Source: Saccharothrix sp. ST-888
GTDB taxonomy: Bacteria > Actinomycetota > Actinomycetes > Streptomycetales > Streptomycetaceae
DNA: 64,000 nt
Direction: 5' to 3'
NCBI RefSeq assembly: GCF_000955975.1
Contig: NZ_JYJF01000001.1
Coordinates: forward strand, 186,001-250,000
The notes below the pieces were generated by a model, which was not told the origin of the DNA, made no database searches, and saw nothing but the letters and a program-made list of their open reading frames with translations. Shown here in pieces: positions 50,539 through 59,452 of the stretch (position 1 is its first letter; each line of letters opens with the position of its first letter). The position numbers were made by a program, and so were the translations under genes.

Positions 50539-51867
50539 CTACTGCGGCGGCTTGCCGCCGGTCAGGACCCAGCGGACGTCGGAGAAGCCGCGCTGCTGCT
50601 CCGCCAGGCGGCCGTCCTTGACCTGCTGGAAGGTGACCCAGGTGTTGACCAGGCGGGGCGACTCGGCGCTCGGAAGCATGTCGGTCTGACCCCAGTTGAG
50701 CGCCGGGGTGGCGCCGCCGGTGTCGAGCGAGTCGCCGCTGTCCAGCTGGGCCCGCAGGGTCTTGGCGGTGAGCGGCCGGCCGGCCGAGCTGATGCGCTGG
50801 GCGGCCTGGAGGAAGACCTGGTACGCCACCCAGGTGTTCTGCACGCCCAGGTCGGAGGTGTCGATGTGCTCGTCGCCCCCGGCCCGGACGGTGGCTCGCA
50901 GGTCGTCCCAGACCCTGGAACCCTCCGGCGGGTACCAGCCGGTCGCGAGGCTCTCGTTGAGCGGGCTGGCGGCTCCGCCGGTGGCGTCGATCGCGGACTG
51001 CTGCACACCGCCGAGCAGTGAGGCCAGCAGGGTGCGCTTGGGGCCCAGCCGGCGGTAGGCGTCGATCAGGCCGAGGGTCTGGTCGGGGCCGAGCGCATCG
51101 ATCACGCAGGAGCCCGCCTTGTCGTCGCCGATCGCCCGCGTCGCTGGACCGCCCAGGTCGGTGGTCTTCTCGCCGACCTTGACGTCGGTCAGCTTGGCCC
51201 CCGAGGGCTGGAGCGCTCCGCTCAGGTAGCGGGTCAGGGTGTCCCCGGCTCTGGTGTCGGGACGGATCAGCGTGACGTTGCGGCAGCCGGCCGCCGCCAG
51301 CTGACGTCCGCTGCCGGCGACCAGGGTGGGCGTGCCGCCGGCCACGGGGTACGAGTACGGGCTGCTGAACTCGGCGCCGGAGAGCCCGAATCCGCCCAGG
51401 TACGGGATCCCGGCGGCCTCCAGCGTGGGCATGAAGATGTCGGCGTACTGGCTGTAGGAGCCGATCACGGCCACCGCGTGGGCGTCCGCCGCCTTCCGGG
51501 CGCAGGCCGTGGCACCGTCCGGGGTGTTCTGCTCGTCGCAGGTGAGCACCTGCAGCTTCCGGCCGCCGAGGCCGCCGGCGGCGTCGACGGACTTCCCGAT
51601 CGCGGCGGCGACGGCGGTCACCCCGTGCCGGTCGGCCGAACCGCTGCCGGACGGGGCCCAGGTCATCACCGTGTAGTCACCGCTGTCACCGGTCCCGGCC
51701 GGCGCCGAACCGCCGCAGGCCGAGGTGGCCAGCAGCCCCGGGAGCACGACCAGCGCGGCGGCCAGCGCCCCGGTCCGGCGGCGTGCGGAACCGGCCGGGG
51801 CCGGCCCCTCGCCGGGCCGCCCCTCGTCCGGGAGCCGTCTCGCCGACAACCCGGATCGCCTCGTCAT
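50539..51867 (-). CDS. Amino-acid-type ABC substrate-binding lipoprotein, orphan
   Basis: 442 residues. Signal peptide and lipobox LLATSAC near residue 50, then a two-lobe periplasmic binding protein of the LivJ/Peripla_BP_6 type (AAAIGKSVDAAGGLGGRKLQVLTCDEQN; VIGSYSQYADIFMPTLEAAGIPYLGG). It should bind a branched-chain amino acid or other small ligand outside the membrane, but no permease or ATPase gene is adjacent. AGGAGG lies seven bases before the ATG at 51867. Alternatively, it acts as a sensor for a membrane receptor. Confidence 0.84.
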   Translation of the reverse strand: MTRRSGLSARRLPDEGRPGEGPAPAGSARRRTGALAAALVVLPGLLATSACGGSAPAGTGDSGDYTVMTWAPSGSGSADRHGVTAVAAAIGKSVDAAGGLGGRKLQVLTCDEQNTPDGATACARKAADAHAVAVIGSYSQYADIFMPTLEAAGIPYLGGFGLSGAEFSSPYSYPVAGGTPTLVAGSGRQLAAAGCRNVTLIRPDTRAGDTLTRYLSGALQPSGAKLTDVKVGEKTTDLGGPATRAIGDDKAGSCVIDALGPDQTLGLIDAYRRLGPKRTLLASLLGGVQQSAIDATGGAASPLNESLATGWYPPEGSRVWDDLRATVRAGGDEHIDTSDLGVQNTWVAYQVFLQAAQRISSAGRPLTAKTLRAQLDSGDSLDTGGATPALNWGQTDMLPSAESPRLVNTWVTFQQVKDGRLAEQQRGFSDVRWVLTGGKPPQ

Positions 51868-52044
51868 GGTGTGTCCTCCTGGTCTCCCGGCCGGGCGGAA
51901 GTCCACAGCCGAAGCTCACCCAAGCCCGGGCCGCACAAGGCCCGGCGGACTCCACGCGAACGGCAGGAGGACGGGAGTGGAACACCATGTTGTCTGGCCA
52001 AGTCTGAACAACCGTTCGGCTGATGGCCCGTCGGTCACGCGTCG

Positions 52045-52650
52045 TCACCCCACCTCCGCGAGCAGCCGGGCCGCGTGCACCCGGCCGGCGTACTCGACCA
52101 GGTTGATCAGCACCTCCTTGCCCGAACTCCGGTGCCTGGCATCGCACATCACGACCGGGGTGTCCCCGTCCAGGTCGAGGGCTCGGGACACCTCCTCGGG
52201 CCGGAAGCCGCGGGTGCCCGCGAACCGGTTGACCGCGACCACGAACGGGATGCCCCGGTGCTCGAAGAAGTCCACCGCCGGGAAGCAGTCGGTCAGCCGG
52301 CGGGTGTCGGCCAGCACCACGGCGCCGAGCGCGCCCTGCGCCAGCTCGTCCCAGAGGAACCAGAAGCGGTCCTGTCCCGGGGTGCCGAAGAGATAGACCG
52401 ACAGGTCGTCCCTGATGGTGATCCGGCCGAAGTCCATCGCCACGGTGGTGGTGCGCTTCTGCTCCACCCCGCCGAGGTCGTCGACCCCCCGGCCCGCGGC
52501 GGTCAGCTGCTCCTCGGTGCGCAACGGCCGGATCTCGCTGACCGAGCCGACCAGCGTGGTCTTGCCCACCCCGAACCCGCCGGCCACCAGGATCTTGAGA
52601 GCGAGGACGGGTGTCTCCTGCACCGCGGCGTCAGAGAGCGCGGAGTCCAT
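52045..52650 (-). CDS. cvnD: Conservon Ras-like GTPase (CvnD family)
   Basis: 201 residues. The G1 loop is GGFGVGKTT, G3 is FGTPGQDRFWF and the G4 element is VAVNRF, so it binds GTP. This is the last member of a conservon (kinase-like, roadblock, DUF742, GTPase) that works at the membrane as a signalling complex in streptomycetes. It overlaps the DUF742 gene by 20 bases. Which of the numbered cvn systems it is cannot be told from this window. Confidence 0.88.
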   Translation of the reverse strand: MDSALSDAAVQETPVLALKILVAGGFGVGKTTLVGSVSEIRPLRTEEQLTAAGRGVDDLGGVEQKRTTTVAMDFGRITIRDDLSVYLFGTPGQDRFWFLWDELAQGALGAVVLADTRRLTDCFPAVDFFEHRGIPFVVAVNRFAGTRGFRPEEVSRALDLDGDTPVVMCDARHRSSGKEVLINLVEYAGRVHAARLLAEVG

Positions 52651-53059
52651 TGATGACCTCCTGGAGGATGTGCTCGTCGGGGAGCAGGGCGGGCGGTACG
52701 GGACGGCTGACCCGGATGTACTCGGCGGCCAGCAGGTCGCCCAGCAGGACCCGCACCACACCGAGCGGCAGGTCGATCTCGGCGGCGATCTCGGCGACGG
52801 ACAGGGCGTTGTTCTGGCAGAGGTCCAGAATCAGGCCCGCCTCGGGGCCGACCGGCAGCTCCATGGCGTCCGGGACGTCGCTGACCACCAGGGCGATCAG
52901 GTCGAACTCCCGCCCGGCCGGCCGGGTGCGGCCCTTGGTCATCGCGTACGGGCGGACCATCGGACCGGCCGCGTCGTCGTACCACCTGGTGGGGTGCTGG
53001 GGCGGTGTCGGATAGCCGAACGACGACTCGGGCAGGTAGCGGCGCGGCGGGTAGGCCAT
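52631..53059 (-). CDS. cvnC: Conservon DUF742 protein (CvnC family)
   Basis: 142 residues. The DUF742 core is present: VRPYAMTKGRTRPAGREFDLIALV near the start, and a helix-turn-helix-like segment NNALSVAEIAAEIDLPLGVVRVLLGDLLAAEYI. It is a small cytoplasmic partner of the CvnA/CvnB/CvnD complex. It starts five bases after the CvnB stop and overlaps the GTPase gene, so the operon is tightly coupled. Confidence 0.86.
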   Translation of the reverse strand: MAYPPRRYLPESSFGYPTPPQHPTRWYDDAAGPMVRPYAMTKGRTRPAGREFDLIALVVSDVPDAMELPVGPEAGLILDLCQNNALSVAEIAAEIDLPLGVVRVLLGDLLAAEYIRVSRPVPPALLPDEHILQEVINGLRAL

Positions 53060-53064
53060 CGCGC

Positions 53065-53475
53065 TCACCCCCCGACCGCGCTGCGCGGCGGGGTGTAGAG
53101 GTGCTCGCCGACCCGGCGGACCAGACGGGCCATCTCGTACGCGACCAGGCCGAGGTCGGCCTCGGCGGTGGAGAAGACGGCCAGGCAGCTGCCCTCGCCG
53201 GCCGCCGCGACGAAGAGGAAGCCGTGCTCCAACTCGACCATGGTCTGGCGTACTTCGCCCGCACCGAAGTGCCGTCCGGCGCCCTTGGCCAGGCTGTGGA
53301 AACCGGAGGCGACGGCGGCCAGGTGCTCGCCGTCCTCGCGGCCCAGTCCGGTGGAGGTGCCCATGGCCAGACCGTCGGCGGAGAGGATCACGGCGAATCT
53401 GACCTGCGCGACCCGGGAGACCAGTTCGTCGAGCAGCCAGTTCAGCTCTCCGGCGTGGTGGGTGGTGCCGATCAT
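53065..53475 (-). CDS. cvnB: Conservon roadblock/LC7 protein (CvnB family)
   Basis: 136 residues, a roadblock/LC7 domain (LNWLLDELVSRVAQVRFAVILSADGLAMG; LFVAAAGEGSCLAVFST) that binds and modulates the small GTPase CvnD. Its start overlaps the CvnA stop by ATGA. The cytoplasmic complex it forms is anchored by CvnA. Confidence 0.87.
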   Translation of the reverse strand: MIGTTHHAGELNWLLDELVSRVAQVRFAVILSADGLAMGTSTGLGREDGEHLAAVASGFHSLAKGAGRHFGAGEVRQTMVELEHGFLFVAAAGEGSCLAVFSTAEADLGLVAYEMARLVRRVGEHLYTPPRSAVGG

Positions 53476-56339
53476 CGAGGCCGTCCTTCCGCGTTGCTGG
53501 GGCCTGAGAGGCCGGTGGGACCTGTGGGGGTGTTGGGGGTCGGAGCGCCGGGGTGGAGCGGGCTCCGGCCGCGCGCCCAGCCCTGCTGGAAGGCGGACAT
53601 CGCGGCACGCGCCTCCTCCGGGTTGCGGCCCGGCGGGACCTGGCCGCCGATGCGGGCGGCGGGCTGCGGCCGGGGCGGGGCCTCGCGCAGCTGCGGGGCC
53701 AGGCTGGCCTGGCGGACTCGGCGCGGGAGCTCCTCCTCCCCTCCGAGCTGGGCGGGCTGCGGCACCTGGGCGGCGGGCGGTGTCCGGGCGGGCTGCGGCC
53801 GGGCGGCGGGCACCGTCGAAGGCTCGGCCGACTGGGCCTGGTGGACGGTGAGCGGTCGGACGACGGTCGGGCGGACCGGCGGGTTGGGGCCGGTCGGCGC
53901 GGGGAACCGGGACGGACGGACGGCGTCGGCGCCGAACGGGGTCGGTCGCAGCACCCCCGGGTGGCTCCCGTTCACACCGAACGGCTGCACCGGACCGGCC
54001 GAGGCGGACGGCACCGCCACGGACGCTGCCGACGGCGGCGCGCTCGGCGTCGCACTCGGTGGCGTGCTCGGCGGTGGCGGTGGTGCAGGCGCGAGCACCG
54101 ACGCCCGGGGCCCGGCCTCCGCCACCGGCAGCTGCGCCCCGACCTGCAGCTTCGGGTCCAACTGTGGCTGCTCCAGGGGAACTTCACCCGGGTCGAGCGG
54201 TCCGGCCGACCGGTCCTCCTGCTCGGCCGAGTCCTCCAGCAGCGCCTTCGGCAGCAGCACCACCGCCGTGGTCCCCCCGTAGGCCGAGGGCCGCAGCGCG
54301 ACCTTGACCCCCTGCCGCTTCGCCAGCCGGCTGACCACGAAGAGCCCGAGGCGGTCGCTGTCGAAGAGGTCGACCTGCTCGGCGGCCTCGATCCGGCGGT
54401 TGGCGTCGGCGAGCGCCTCGGGGCCCATGCCGAGGCCGCGGTCCTCGACCTCCAGCGCGTAGCCGTTGCCGACCTGCTCGCCCCGGATGTGCACCTTGGT
54501 GTGCGGGGGCGAGAACCCGGTGGCGTTCTCGACCAGTTCGGCGACCAGGTGGGTGAGGTCGGCGACGGCCGGTCCGGCGAGCGCCGCGGGCGGGAACCGG
54601 TGCACCTCGACCCTGGCGTACTCCTCGACCTCCGCGACGGCCGCGCGGACCACGTCCATCAGCGGTACGGGCCTGCGCCAGGCGCGGCCGGGGGCTGCGC
54701 CGGAGAGGATGATCAGGCCCTCCGCGTGCCGCCGCATCCGGGTGGTGAGGTGGTCGAGGCGGAACAGGTCCTCCAGTTCGGCCGGGTCCTCGGTGCGGCG
54801 CTCCATCGCGTCCAGCAGGGTCAGCTGCCGGTGCACCAGCACCTGGCTGCGCCGGGCGAGGTTGACGAAGACGCCGGAGACGCCGCTCAGCACCTCCGCC
54901 CGTTCGACCGCCGCCGTGACCGCCGCCCGCTGGACACTGCCGAGGGCGCCGTGCACCTGGCCGATCTCGTCCTCGCCGTGCGGCCGCAGCGGTGCCTCGG
55001 CCTCGATGTCGACCTCCTCGCCGGCGCGCAGCCTCCGCATGGTGGCGGGGAGTTTGCGGGCGGCGAGTTCGAGGGCGGAGTTGCGCAGGCCGATCAGTTC
55101 GGCGACCAGGCCGCTGCCGATCTGCACCGAGATCAGCAGCGAGGCGATCACGGCGATCAGGCCGAGCAGGACGGCGGCGCCGGAGGGCGTGAACAGGCCG
55201 AGCGCGTACGGGTTGGCGCGCTCGGCGGCCGCGCTGCCCGCGCCGGTCTCGACGGCGAGCAGCGCGCGGCTGACGCTGTCGGTGGCCAGGGCCCACTGGT
55301 CGGGGCTCACCGCGGAGGCGGCGGCCCGGCCGTCGGCGGCGGCGCGGACGGCGTCCTCGTTGCGGGTGAGGTCGCGGTAGTCGCCGCCGGAGACGGGCGC
55401 GGTGCCGTCGGTCACGGCGGTGAGCGCGCTGCGGTCGGCCGGGCGCAGGTCGGCCCCGGCGCCCTGGGCGAACAGCCGGCGGGCGTAGACGGCGTCGTCG
55501 AACTCGCGCAGCTGACCGTCCGTCAGGGTGCCGGCGATCTGGCCGTTCCGCAGCAGGGCGTCCTCGCGGGCGAGCAGCTCGCGGGAGCGGGCGAACTCCA
55601 GCAGGACCCGGGCGTCGGAGGCGACCTGGTGGTCCTGGAGCCCGGTGGTGGCGCCGGTGACGTCGAAGGCTCGGTCGATGGCGGCGGTGTAGGCGGCGTA
55701 GGTCTCGTCCCAGCCGACCGAGTGGGTGAACACCCGGCTGCGCAGCGAGCCGAGCGCGGCGACGGCGGCGCGGAACGCGTCCACCCGGGTGGCCGCCTCG
55801 GTGCCGAGCCCCTGGGCGTCGGCGGGGTTGTAGTGGTCGCCGAGGTCGAGCGGGGCGACGGCCCGGTCGGTGGCCCCGGCCGCGTCGCGCAGCGCGCTCT
55901 CCCGGGCGGTGCCCCCGGGGGCGGCCAGCAGCTGTCCGGCGGCGGAGCGTTCGGCCTGCAGCGCGGTGACGGTGGCCTCGACCGGGTCGAGCAGGCCGCG
56001 GTGGACCTGTTGCAGCCGGAGCAGGTCCCAGACGTTCTGCGCGGTGGTGACGGTGGCGAAGGCCCACAGGGCCATCACGGAGACCACCGGGACCATCAGC
56101 AGGGCGACGATCCTGGCGCGTACGGTGCGCGGGCGCAGCCGCAGCCCGGGTGCGGCTGCGGCGTCGGCCCCGGTCGGGTCCGGCGGGGGCGGCGGGACGG
56201 GTACGGCCTCGCGGGCGGGCGGGCCGGCGTGGGCGCCCCGGCGCTGCCCGGCGCCGCCGGGACGGACGGGGCCGGGCGCGGTGCTGCCCGGGGTGGTGGC
56301 TGCCGGTGCGCTGCGGGAGCTGCCGCGGCGTACTCGCAT
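53472..56339 (-). CDS. cvnA: Conservon sensor kinase-like protein (CvnA family)
   Basis: 955 residues. A Pro-rich cytoplasmic N-terminus (about 1-70), a membrane helix, a large nitrate/nitrite-sensing-type (NIT) extracellular domain (about 100-330), a second membrane helix near 370-400, a HAMP-like linker, then an ATPase domain whose G boxes read DRGLGMGPEAL and DSDRLGLFVVSRLAKRQGV, with a Pro/Ala-rich tail of about 230 residues. The histidine-phosphotransfer motif of true kinases is not obvious (RRSQVLVHRQLTLLDAMERR), as usual for CvnA. It would sense an unknown external signal and pass it to CvnB-D. Starts at the ATG 56339. Confidence 0.86.
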   Translation of the reverse strand: MRVRRGSSRSAPAATTPGSTAPGPVRPGGAGQRRGAHAGPPAREAVPVPPPPPDPTGADAAAAPGLRLRPRTVRARIVALLMVPVVSVMALWAFATVTTAQNVWDLLRLQQVHRGLLDPVEATVTALQAERSAAGQLLAAPGGTARESALRDAAGATDRAVAPLDLGDHYNPADAQGLGTEAATRVDAFRAAVAALGSLRSRVFTHSVGWDETYAAYTAAIDRAFDVTGATTGLQDHQVASDARVLLEFARSRELLAREDALLRNGQIAGTLTDGQLREFDDAVYARRLFAQGAGADLRPADRSALTAVTDGTAPVSGGDYRDLTRNEDAVRAAADGRAAASAVSPDQWALATDSVSRALLAVETGAGSAAAERANPYALGLFTPSGAAVLLGLIAVIASLLISVQIGSGLVAELIGLRNSALELAARKLPATMRRLRAGEEVDIEAEAPLRPHGEDEIGQVHGALGSVQRAAVTAAVERAEVLSGVSGVFVNLARRSQVLVHRQLTLLDAMERRTEDPAELEDLFRLDHLTTRMRRHAEGLIILSGAAPGRAWRRPVPLMDVVRAAVAEVEEYARVEVHRFPPAALAGPAVADLTHLVAELVENATGFSPPHTKVHIRGEQVGNGYALEVEDRGLGMGPEALADANRRIEAAEQVDLFDSDRLGLFVVSRLAKRQGVKVALRPSAYGGTTAVVLLPKALLEDSAEQEDRSAGPLDPGEVPLEQPQLDPKLQVGAQLPVAEAGPRASVLAPAPPPPPSTPPSATPSAPPSAASVAVPSASAGPVQPFGVNGSHPGVLRPTPFGADAVRPSRFPAPTGPNPPVRPTVVRPLTVHQAQSAEPSTVPAARPQPARTPPAAQVPQPAQLGGEEELPRRVRQASLAPQLREAPPRPQPAARIGGQVPPGRNPEEARAAMSAFQQGWARGRSPLHPGAPTPNTPTGPTGLSGPSNAEGRPR

Positions 56340-56406
56340 GGGTGAGGGCCTTTCGGTGCTGATACTCGGCGCTCAGGGGCGGTGGGGCGCCGGAGGGGGC
56401 GGTGGG

Positions 56407-57204
56407 TCAGGCGGCGCGGTCGAGTTCGGAGGTGCGGAGGTCCTCCACGGTGAGTTCGCCGGCCTTGCGGTAGGCGGCCCGATCCTGGGCGGTCGGGGAG
56501 AGCGCGACGAAGGCCGAGCTGAGGAAGAGGAAGGAGCCGAGCCCGACCGCGAGCGGGAAGACGAACTGCATGGGGGTGGCGCCGTCGAGGTCGGTGCGGG
56601 CGGGGTGCATATGGACCTGCACGGCGGCCATGCCGGTGTAGTGCATGCAGCTCACCGCGATGCCCATGACCAGCGAGGCGGCTCCGGCCGCGTACACGTT
56701 GCGGATGGTGACGGCGGCCCAGAGCGCGATGGTGGCGGCGCCCACCCCGATGAGGACGGACAGGCCCACGGTGGCGAGGTCGTAGCCGATGGCGCCGTGG
56801 ATGCGGACGGCGGCCATGCCGAGGTAGTGCATGGCCGCCACGCCGAGGCCGGTGATGAGTCCGCCGAGCACCAGCGCCCGGCTCCGGTGCGTGCTGTGGG
56901 CGACCACGAAGACCCCGGCGCCGGTCACCAGGACGGCGACCAGCAGGCTGAGGATGGTGATCGGGACGTTGTAGCGCAGCTCGGTGCCGCCGACGCTGAA
57001 CCCGAACATCGCGATGAAGTGCATGGTCCAGATGCCCGAGCCGAGTGCGGCGGCGGCGGTGAGCAGCCAGTTGCGCCGGGAGGCGCCGGTGGCGGACAGC
57101 GCCCGGAGCGTGCAGCGCAGGCCGAGTGCCGCGCCCACACACGCCATCAGGTACGCGAGGGTCGGTGTGAGCCAGCCGAAGCTGAAGTGGTGCAGGGTTC
57201 CCAT
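56407..57204 (-). CDS. MHYT-domain integral membrane sensor
   Basis: 265 residues. Seven predicted membrane helices carry the three MHYT motifs: MHFIAMFGF, MHYLGMAAV and MHYTGMAAV, plus the related SFGWLTPTLAYLMACVG. Such domains are thought to bind copper or another ligand and sense O2, CO or NO; here there is no output domain. GGAGG lies before the ATG at 57204. It is immediately upstream of cvnA on the same strand (67-base gap), so it may be part of the same signalling unit. Three palindromes occur upstream. Confidence 0.84.
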   Translation of the reverse strand: MGTLHHFSFGWLTPTLAYLMACVGAALGLRCTLRALSATGASRRNWLLTAAAALGSGIWTMHFIAMFGFSVGGTELRYNVPITILSLLVAVLVTGAGVFVVAHSTHRSRALVLGGLITGLGVAAMHYLGMAAVRIHGAIGYDLATVGLSVLIGVGAATIALWAAVTIRNVYAAGAASLVMGIAVSCMHYTGMAAVQVHMHPARTDLDGATPMQFVFPLAVGLGSFLFLSSAFVALSPTAQDRAAYRKAGELTVEDLRTSELDRAA

Positions 57205-57223
57205 CGGGGCCTCCGAAGCATGG

Positions 57224-57304
57224 GACCGACGATCGTCTGACGATCGGTCATATGCCTTTCGCATAAGCGCTTTCGATCTCGGATGCGCTGGACGCTATCC
57301 AGCG
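57224..57304. promoter_or_regulatory. Cluster of inverted repeats upstream of the MHYT gene
   Basis: Three separate repeats: GACCGA/CGATCGGTC (57224-57249), TATGC-CTTTC-GCATA (57251-57265, perfect) and CGCTGGA-CGCTA-TCCAGCG (57286-57304, perfect). No -10/-35 pair was fixed. Regulator binding sites or an mRNA leader structure are both possible. Confidence 0.4.
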
Positions 57305-57443
57305 CCCGCAATTGGTCACCCGAAGATGTGAAAAGCTGCCCACAGAGACTCACGACTGTGCTCGAATGGTGCGCCACCCATGCCCGTCGGCCCCGCCCAC
57401 CGTCAGCCGCGCGCGCAGCCGCCCGGCCCCGGAAGGTCTCAGC

Positions 57444-57540
57444 TCAGACGACGGCCCCACGGGCACCGAAGGTCCGCCGGTACGTCAGCGGGGAGACCCC
57501 GACGGCGGCGTGCAGGTGCTGGCGCAGCCACGCGGCGGCG
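57444..57540 (-). pseudogene. AraC-family regulator, C-terminal remnant
   Basis: The minus strand reads AAWLRQHLHAAVGVSPLTYR followed by RTFGARGAVV and a stop at 57446-57444: the second half of an AraC/GlxA-type DNA-binding domain (GVSPLTYRRTF is the family C-terminal motif). The N-terminal domain and the first helix-turn-helix are absent; upstream of about 57540 the sequence becomes the quinone oxidoreductase remnant on the other strand. Confidence 0.65.
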
Positions 57541-58020
57541 GGCGGGGTCAGGCACCTGGCCGTACAGATCGCCAAGTCCCTCGGCGCGTACGTCATCGGC
57601 ACCGCCCGGGAAGCCAAGCACGCCTTCGTACGCGGCCTCGGCGCGGACGAGGTCCTCGACTACACGCGGCAGGACTTCACCGAGGCCGTCAAGGACGTGG
57701 ACGTCGTCCTGGAGACCGTCGGCGGCGAGTACGGCGCCCGCTCGCTGCGCACCCTGCGCCCGGGCGGCACGCTGGTCTCCATCCTGCCGCTGGCCCCGGA
57801 CTTCCCCGCCGAGCAGGCCCGCGAGGCCGGCATCAGGGCCGTGTTCATGCTGGTCGAGCCCGACCGGGCCGCACTGCGCGAGATCGCCGCGCTGGTGGAG
57901 AGCGGCCGGCTCCGGGTCGAGCTCGACACGGTCGTACCGCTGGCGGACGCCGCCAGGGCCCACGAGCGCGGCGAGACCGGACGCACCAGCGGAAAGATCG
58001 TCCTCTCCGTCGCCCCCTGA
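57532..58020 (+). pseudogene. Zinc-type quinone oxidoreductase/alcohol dehydrogenase, 5'-deleted
   Basis: The plus strand reads AAAGGVRHLAVQIAKSLGAY, the nucleotide-binding half of a quinone oxidoreductase (normal sequence GGVGHLAVQ), through to a normal C-terminus and stop at 58018-58020. The N-terminal catalytic half is missing: upstream the frame becomes the complementary AraC remnant. GGVR for GGVG may be the deletion scar or a mutation. A divergent AraC-oxidoreductase pair seems to have lost both 5' ends in a single deletion. Confidence 0.7.
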
Positions 58021-58091
58021 CCGACCGGGCTGCGGCCGTGGGCGGGGCGCCTCTCCCACGGCGCCCCGCCCACGGGCACGGCCCGTCGCGC

Positions 58092-59162
58092 TCACTCGTA
58101 CTCGGTGCCGCCCTTGCGCGTCAGGTAGCCGCCGCCGACCGCCTTGACGATCGCCCGGCCGCCCAGCACCGGGCTGTGGCGCTCGACCACCGGGCGGACC
58201 ACCACGCCCTCCCGGGTGTGCAGTCGGCGCCCGGAGACCGTCTCCCGCCCCTCGGCCAGCTCCAGCACGGTCGCCGGGTCGAACGGGCCGCGCCACAGCT
58301 CGGGCACCAGCGGCAGCTCGCCCGCGAGCAGTCGGGCCGCGTCCAGCCAGCGGAGCTGCCCGTCGATGACCGCCGAGACGTCGAACGCCGCGTACCCGGG
58401 CGGCTGTTCGGCCCGGCCGGAAGCCCCGTAGCCGAGGTCCTGAACGCCCTCCCCGAACACCTCGCCGAAGATCCCGACCCGGCTCGCCCCCAACCGCTCG
58501 GCCAGCGCGGCCGCCAGCGCCGGGATGCCGTACGCCCGGACCGCCCGCCAGTACAGGTTCCGCTCGTCCTCCTTCAGCGCGAGCCCCTGCGCCCCGATCC
58601 CCTTCGAGGAGACCTGTACGGCACCGGTGTCGGCGTGGAAGGTGAGCAGGCAGCAGCTGCCGTGCAGCTTCTCGGTGACCACCACCGGCTCGCCCGGCGC
58701 GAAGGCCTCGGGGAAGCGCTTGAGGTTCTCGATGTCCACCCAGGGCAGCAGGTCGGGCGCCGCCTCGACCTCGCCGCTCATCGTGGTCGGCACCGGCGGC
58801 GACCACTTGACGATGCCGAGCAGCTCCGCGAAGTCCGCGCCCTGCCCGGCCGCTCGCGCCAGGTCGACCCCGGCCAGCGCGCCGGGGCGGCAGACGATGC
58901 CCTGCGAGAGCTCACCGCGCAGCCGTACCGCCTTGACCCGGTCGGCCTTCGAGCCCGCGAGCCGGCCGGTCAGCCCGAGCTCCTCGATCAGCGCGGGCGG
59001 CAGCACGGACTGCTCCGGGATGTAGCACGCGAAGTCCCCGGTCCGATAAGCCCCCTTGGCCACGACAGCCCGGTAGAGACCGATCTGCGCCAGCTCCAGG
59101 GCATCGGCGTTCGGATGCTCCAGGATGGTCAGGCGCTCGGCGGTGACCCGCAGTGTCGACAT
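58092..59162 (-). CDS. RNA ligase (ATP), DraRnl-like
   Basis: 356 residues. The nucleotidyltransferase lysine lies in TEKLHGSCCLL; further motifs are IFGEVFG, TREGVVVRPV and AIVKAVGGGYL, the motifs of the Rnl5/Deinococcus DraRnl family, which seals nicked RNA in duplex with DNA or RNA. An N-terminal OB-like domain precedes the ligase domain (LTILEHPNADALELAQIG). GGGGAGGA lies about ten bases before the ATG at 59162. No partner such as a kinase, RtcB or toxin is next to it. The physiological target is unknown. Confidence 0.85.
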   Translation of the reverse strand: MSTLRVTAERLTILEHPNADALELAQIGLYRAVVAKGAYRTGDFACYIPEQSVLPPALIEELGLTGRLAGSKADRVKAVRLRGELSQGIVCRPGALAGVDLARAAGQGADFAELLGIVKWSPPVPTTMSGEVEAAPDLLPWVDIENLKRFPEAFAPGEPVVVTEKLHGSCCLLTFHADTGAVQVSSKGIGAQGLALKEDERNLYWRAVRAYGIPALAAALAERLGASRVGIFGEVFGEGVQDLGYGASGRAEQPPGYAAFDVSAVIDGQLRWLDAARLLAGELPLVPELWRGPFDPATVLELAEGRETVSGRRLHTREGVVVRPVVERHSPVLGGRAIVKAVGGGYLTRKGGTEYE

Positions 59163-59452
59163 GGCAGTCTCGTCCTCCCCGTTCGGGCATGCTCGGAATC
59201 GGTGGAAATGATTCGCCGCGCTGTCCGCACTGTCCGCAAATCGACCGGGTACCACTCTGTCGGGACGGCACGGTCCGGCGCGAAGGGTTTTCCGACCGGT
59301 GGGTTTGACTCTTCGCACATGCGGGCACTACCTGCGGTCGAGCTTGGCCTGTGCAATGAGACAGAGGATTTCCAGGCCGCAACTGCGACACTATGATCGC
59401 CTCACCGTATGAGCTCCCGCGTCGGCCGTGGCGCGGCAGAGGGGACCATCGA

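Noticed and set aside
53553..56345. An open plus-strand frame of about 930 codons across the CvnA gene.
   Set aside because: It is antisense to a well-supported conservon gene and has a low-complexity Gly/Arg/Asp composition; such frames are expected in GC-rich DNA.
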